64,000 bases of DNA from contig JAULSR010000011.1 of the NCBI GenBank assembly GCA_030512295.1, positions 930,001 to 994,000 on the forward strand. The letters are read 5' to 3'. The stretch is from Bombardia bombarda. Its lineage: Eukaryota; Ascomycota; Sordariomycetes; Sordariales; Lasiosphaeriaceae. The notes under the pieces were generated by a model that saw nothing but the letters and a program-made list of their open reading frames with translations, had not been told where the DNA came from and did not search any database. This document shows, in pieces, positions 59,533 through 64,000 of the stretch (the first letter of the stretch is position 1; each line of letters begins with the position of its first letter). A program made the translations under genes and the position numbers.

Positions 59533-59618
59533 CTCCTTGTGGTGTAGTTGGCTATCACGTTCGACTGTAATTGATGAATCATATCGAAAGGTCACCGGCT
59601 CGATTCCGGTCGAGGAGA
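59533..59618 (+). tRNA. tRNA-Tyr (GUA) with 12-nt intron
   Basis: Acceptor stem CTCCTTG/CGAGGAG, discriminator A, T-loop GGCTCGATTCC. Anticodon GTA is at 59567-59569, and a 12-nt intron (ttgatgaatcat) follows the base after the anticodon. The exons look identical to those of the copy at 20967-21053; only the intron differs. A T-run (attcttttgcc) lies just downstream. Confidence 0.93.
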
Positions 59619-60397
59619 TGCTTATTCTTTTGCCATTTCCTCCCCTTGGCTCTTTTTGTTTGTGGGGTGAGCCCCTTTCGCACACATATTGCGTTCATTT
59701 CTGCAACGCCACAATGTCAGCTTTCTGTTCACCAAACTCAAAGTCTTCGGGATGAAGGGACATGTTGATGACAGTTCAGAATTACAGTGCAATAAGCAAG
59801 CTTCAAATCATTAATTTTGAAGAAACGTTGGGTGTAGTGTTTCCAACCTACTTTCTGATGGTCATGCTGATTGAAGACAAAGAGTGGTGATAACCCAGTT
59901 CTCCAATATAACAGATGCAAACATAACCCGAAATGATCATAGTATTCAATCGAATAACCCGTATAACGCATTATGGTGCCATAGAACTCCACCAGGCAAT
60001 ACCCAGCCGGAGCCTTTGCCGTCACAATATCCTGTAGGGCAGACATGGCAGAATGACACAGTCTGTGACCTATTACGCCCTTGAACGATTTGTTGACAAA
60101 AGGTGATGTAAATTGCGTCAGAGACGATACTGAAAGTCAGTTTTTTACTCGGCCATAAACCCGACGGCCACAATCAACCATGTCTTAAACCATAATGGTT
60201 GACGTCAGGCCCGCCGAAGCCATCTAATTGACAATCTCAATGGTCAGATCCCCCAATAACTGAAAGTATCAACCCAGCCTAAAAGATGCTAAAGAATATG
60301 ACAAACGCCAGATGAAAGATAGTAAACAAATCCCAAACGCTAATGACGATCCCGAAGCTAGCCTGCCTGCGGGCTAAGTCACATCCCTCCCGGAAGT
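59619..60397. other. Spacer
   Basis: AT-richer non-coding DNA. No gene is seen. Confidence 0.4.
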
Positions 60398-61388
60398 TCA
60401 GAAGGCGAGCAGGCGGTTGCCAGTGACGATGTCGCCAATGCGTCTCTGCACGGTCTCGAAGCGCATGGCGCCGCACGTCTCACTCTCAAGATGGTTGATG
60501 ATAGCAGCCAGGGTCTTGAAGTTCATGTGGCAGGTGTCTTTGGGACAGTGGTACAAGGGCTGGCGGTCTGTTTTTAATGGTCAGTATGTGACATTGCGTT
60601 TGTGTGTGGGCTATTCAGTACCACTCCAACCCAGTGGATAGTGAGCAGCCCACACAGCTGGGTAGATACACTTACGAGTCCCTGAGTTGAGATGCTGCTC
60701 GAGGGCATGAGAGCTCCCAAAGCCGTGGTGGCACAAGTAGCACTCCCACGCTCTGCCGTTCCACGCCGCATTGCCCGTAACTCGGTAACCACCAGTCGGC
60801 TGGCCAGTGTAGCCGACCAACTTCTTGGTGAGAATGCCGCGGGAGTCTTTGCGCCGCACAATGTCGTAGACAGCGTCGATGTCCAGATTGGGCGCATTCG
60901 GGCAGGCGCCCCTCTCAAGATGGTGCGTCATTCCAGCGGCGGTGGTGTAGCAGACCCTGCAGAATGGACACTCGGCATGTTGGCCACGATGCAGCTTTGA
61001 GTTGAGATGCTGGGTAAGGTTAGTGATCATGAGCTAGGCACGGGGCTGGCACCTTAGCCAGTCAGCAGTCAATGTCACAAACCTGTTTGATATTATTGAG
61101 ACTGTAGAAGTAACGCTCACAGTCGGCGCAGAAAAGGTGGTCCTCGACCTCATGGGCCTTCTGGATATCCGTGGTCGGGAACGTCTTGGGGCAGACGGAG
61201 CACTCAAACTCGTGGTGGTCGTAATCGTCTTGATGCTCCTCAAGGTCGAACGGGTTGTCGAAGCGCTCGTAGCAGTAGCCTGCCGGGCAGTCGAAGACTG
61301 GCGTGCCATGGTCCAGTGCGATGCAGTGCTGCAAAAGGGATTTCCAGCCCGCCGGGAAACCCCGATCGCACGTTCCGCATTTGTACAT
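60398..61388 (-). CDS. C2H2 zinc-finger protein, about seven fingers
   Basis: Exons 61388-61083, 61009-60676 and 60567-60398 (phases 0 and 1) give 269 residues that are almost entirely zinc fingers. The finger starts are YKCGTCDRGF, FDCPAGYCYERF, FECSVCPKTF, LFCADCERYF (split by intron 1, completed by HLNSKLH), ECPFCRVCYT, WECYLCHHGF and YHCPKDTCHMNF. Several have unusual spacing, with C2HC-type ends (for example HHLERGAC and HLESETC). Such multi-finger proteins in fungi are often annotated as C2H2 transcription factors, but no activation or dimerisation domain is visible. It ends RLLAF. The ATG at 61388 places the first finger directly at the N-terminus. Confidence 0.82.
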
Positions 61389-61829
61389 GGCAACGACTGG
61401 CAACTCAATTGAGTGAAGGTTGAAATTCTGGTGATGGCGGAGAGATTGCCAGAGGACGAGCGAAGGGATTTTTGTGCGGGGGCTGTCGTTGCTCCTGGGA
61501 AGTGGACGTCGCGATAGTCCCGACGCGCGATATCCGCAAAAAGCAGACTGATATGTTGCCAGCCAATCCAATAAATGCCGGTTGCACGTTGGCGTTTTCA
61601 GGTGGTGGGGTGAGGAAGGTACCCATTGCACGGTTGTCAGTCAAACAAACGTTTGTTTGCTATCTCAGGCAGTTCTTGTCGAGCCTGGTGATGGTTACGT
61701 CATGGAGATGTTAAGATTGTAATCCTTTGCTTGCACGGATTTGGAGCTCTGACCTACAGGCTAAGGTACAAACAAACAGATTGTTGGACGATTACTATTT
61801 TATTAAAGAGAATCGGAATCACTTGGAAC
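61389..61829. other. Spacer
   Basis: Upstream region of the zinc-finger gene, up to the target duplication of the LTR. Nothing else is seen. Confidence 0.45.
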
Positions 61830-61834
61830 ATAGC
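61830..61834. repeat. Left target-site duplication of the LTR
   Basis: ATAGC, identical to 62207-62211. Confidence 0.85.
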
Positions 61835-62206
61835 TGTCACACGGTGTTGTCAGCATGGGACGTCGGTGCTGTGTGCCAGCGGTTAGGGCCGTCACAGCCC
61901 GACCTGGCCACGTAGGAACTATCACAGCCAATAGATAACCACCAACCTATGTTAAAGTGACGAAAGGAAGCCTATTGGCTAGGACCCGGGATCGCATGAT
62001 CAGATGAGCAGGCCATGATGGCCACGGTGGGAGGAAGCACCCCGAATATGTAATTAGCAGATTGACAAGACCCCTACAGTCTTTGGCTATAAAGAGGGGA
62101 CTTGGGAACCCAACTCAGATTGAAGGGACCAAGGACCTTGAGGCCAAAGAAGATTATTATTGAATTGAACCTTTCTTCCAAGCCCTACACAGTAGCCCTT
62201 GTCACA
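61835..62206 (+). mobile_element. Solo LTR of a retrotransposon, 372 bp
   Basis: The element starts TGTCACACGGTG and ends CCCTTGTCACA, so it has the canonical TG..CA termini. It is flanked on both sides by the same five bases, ATAGC (61830-61834 and 62207-62211), a perfect target-site duplication. A TATAAA box at 62088-62093 fits the U3 promoter position. No internal region, primer-binding site or second LTR is present, so this is the product of LTR-LTR recombination. The superfamily (Copia or Gypsy) cannot be told from the LTR. Orientation is inferred from the TATA box. Confidence 0.88.
62088..62093 (+). promoter_or_regulatory. TATA box of the solo LTR
   Basis: TATAAA lies inside the LTR, 119 bp from its 3' end. 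It could drive transcription towards 62.2-62.7 kb, antisense to the kynurenine monooxygenase gene. Confidence 0.5.
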
Positions 62207-62211
62207 ATAGC
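62207..62211. repeat. Right target-site duplication of the LTR
   Basis: ATAGC, identical to 61830-61834. Confidence 0.85.
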
Positions 62212-62693
62212 ACCTGTGACCTTTCTTGGCTGTGATCGATACACAAAGACAAAAGCCGCAGTAACTTGAAGATTCTGGAAATTACATGCAGGTTTGATAG
62301 CCATAACAAAAAGACAGGCTGTCAATGGTGTTGTAAGCGGTATAGGTAGCGCATTTTGGTAAACGGATTTACGTTGACTCTCTCACAACTTGTAGTTACA
62401 ACGACCGCTTCTAGTAATGGAAGCCATAGCCGCACGGTGGACCCTTTGTTGCGACAAATACGAGTTCTCATTCTCTGCTGCTTTTAGGCAACATATGCAC
62501 AAACCCAGGAAGATGATAGAAATGCAAGAGGTGATACAGCAGAGTCCATAAACAAAGATAATCGAAACTCATCCTTCAAGATATGAATATTCAATGCATC
62601 GCAAACTGAGCCAACCCTGAATATTTCAAACAGCCACCCACTACGACCAAATAATGCAACAAATCAACCTCTCCAAGTCTCACAACACAAACC
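62212..62693. other. Spacer between LTR and kynurenine monooxygenase
   Basis: About 480 bp of non-coding 3' flank. Nothing is seen. Confidence 0.45.
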
Positions 62694-64000
62694 CTACCGC
62701 CTCTGCAAAAACACACCCACCCATCCCAACAACCCCCTCAAACCAGCCTCAACCTCCCTCCTATACCTAAAATACATCAACAACCCGCCCGCAACAAACG
62801 GCACGCCCACAGCCCCAACAAGCCCCCTCATCAAGACCTTGCTCTGATGCTGGCTCTTGGCAACAACCTCCGAGTACCTCTCATTCCCAAACGACACCCG
62901 CGAGTACTTTGTCTGCCACCCCAAACTCGGCACATACACCGACAGCCACTCCTCCAGGTGCTTCCTCAGCCGATACACGGGCGACAACACCGACGCCCGC
63001 ATCTCGGTATAGTTCTGCAGCGCCAAGTCATTAATCGCATGAGCGTCTGGCGTGCGCACGGCTGTGTACTCGGCTAGTGCGCTCGCGCGCTGGCTCTCTC
63101 TCAGGCTGGCCACCGAGACTCCTCCCTCGACCAGATCAACACTATTGTCGTCCCTGGCGTGCTTGTCGAGGATGCTAAACAAGATGCGCACGTCTTCGAG
63201 CCCGGCGTTCATGCCCTGGCCGTAAAAGGGCACCATGGCGTGGGCGGCGTCGCCGACGATTACGACTGAGGAGGAGCAGTGGTGGGGAGTGCACTTGATG
63301 GTGATGAGCGGGAGGTGGGGGTTTTGGCGGAAGGAGGAGATCAGCTCGGGGGGCGGGATGAGGGCTGTGACGCCGGGGAAGTGGCGGTCGAAGAAGTCGG
63401 GGATCTGGAGACCGGTGGTGTCGGCTTCGAGTTGCGAGAAGACGGAGGCGGGGGCGAAGAGGGTGCAGGTGAAGGAGCCGTCCTAGATATTATTAGATTG
63501 ATAAAGCGGAGGTATGGGGTGCAAGAGCGCGTACCTCGCTGGGAATGGCTATAAACATAAAGTCCCGGCCGGGCCAGATGTGGAGATGGTTGGGCGATAT
63601 CTTGAACTGGGAGTTTGTGTCTTGTGTGTTGGATTCTTCCTGTTGGGGAAGGATCTGAAACTCGCACCACAGGGTATCGATATACTCCTGCTTGTAATTC
63701 ATTCGAGTATACTTCATCATGTGATACCTGACTGCGGAATGGGCGCCATCGGCCCCAATCATGAGGTCAAAATCAATCTCAATCTCGTTCCCCTGCACGT
63801 CAAACCAGGCCTTGTTCTTTCGAAAGTCGGCGCCCGTGAGCTTGTGGTTGAAGAAAAAGGTCACATTGGGCATCTCCTCGAGAATGTCGAGGAGGCGCTT
63901 GTTGAGGCCGCCACGGTCAATTGCCAGGATGGACTGTGTCGTCAGCGTTTTGTCAAACTCATGAGATTGCGATCACGTAAATCTTACCCTCCCGTGCGCA
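62694..64000 (-). CDS. bna4: Kynurenine 3-monooxygenase, 5' part missing, apparent frameshift
   Basis: Visible exons on the minus strand: 64000-63988 (end of an upstream exon, reading AHGR), 63935-63535 and 63482-62694. Family motifs are SILAIDRGGLN, MPNVTFFFNHKLTGADFRKNKAWF, DLMIGADGAHSAVR, and the FAD-binding GDAAHAMVPFYGQGMNAGLEDV. A C-terminal hydrophobic segment (LVGAVGVPFVAGGLLMYF) is the usual outer-mitochondrial-membrane anchor. The enzyme hydroxylates L-kynurenine with NADPH and O2 on the way to NAD. At 63899-63902 the frame breaks: GGCCTCAAC is followed by AAAAGCGC where LNKRLL would need two fewer A (or one more base), and the downstream frame then has a TGA upstream of it. This is a sequencing slip or a real lesion. 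Confidence 0.88.

Noticed and set aside
62088..62700. TATAAA as promoter of an undetected gene
   Set aside because: The TATA box is inside a solo LTR and no ORF of note follows before the kynurenine monooxygenase 3' end.
1..64000. CRISPR arrays, 5S rRNA or bacterial-type operons
   Set aside because: No repeat-spacer arrays, no recognisable 5S sequence, and the genes have spliceosomal introns.

Overview
The window reads as nuclear DNA of a filamentous ascomycete (Pezizomycotina, most likely Sordariomycetes). The evidence is short 50-90 nt introns with GTAAGT-like donors and RCTAAC-like branch points, intron-bearing tRNA genes, Pth11-type GPCR, HET-domain and highly reducing polyketide synthase (PKS) sequences, and gene content that includes SPT5, SWC3, CWH43 and a SAPS gene. 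There are no operons. Genes lie on both strands, with spacers of about 0.3-3 kb. The genus cannot be fixed from this sequence alone.

Layout. 1-17 kb holds housekeeping genes: an EVE-domain protein cut by the left edge (-), UTP6 (-), CWH43 (+), an APC-family permease (+), and a SIT4-associated SAPS gene (+) with an exceptional 2.06-kb intron. 19-26 kb holds an alpha/beta-hydrolase with a one-base frameshift (+), a tRNA-Tyr (-), a Gln-rich protein (-) and a short-chain dehydrogenase (-). 26-32.7 kb is gene-poor, with a Pth11-like receptor (+) and a tRNA-Glu (-). 32.7-36.1 kb is SPT5 (-). 37-40.6 kb is a gene graveyard: a PKS relic (KS/AT/KR/ACP fragments) and a HET-domain relic. 41.7-53 kb is again housekeeping: SWC3 (-), an ABHD12-like hydrolase (+), a conserved membrane protein (-), N-myristoyltransferase (+) and another hydrolase whose start codon is split by an intron (-). 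54.8-64 kb holds an RBR/IBR zinc-binding protein (+), a small secreted protein (+), a second tRNA-Tyr (+), a C2H2 zinc-finger protein (-), a solo LTR with a perfect 5-bp target duplication, and a kynurenine 3-monooxygenase gene running off the right edge (-) with an apparent frameshift.

The genes do not form one pathway. They cover rRNA processing (UTP6), transcription and chromatin (SPT5, SWC3), GPI-anchor remodelling (CWH43), phosphatase control (SAPS), protein lipidation (NMT) and NAD/kynurenine metabolism (BNA4), with accessory sequence between them. The two most unusual items are the coding-like, largely open sequence inside the SAPS intron and the solo LTR. No convincing new multi-gene system was found. 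Exon boundaries were read by eye from splice signals and checked by reading-frame arithmetic; no alignment or search was run.
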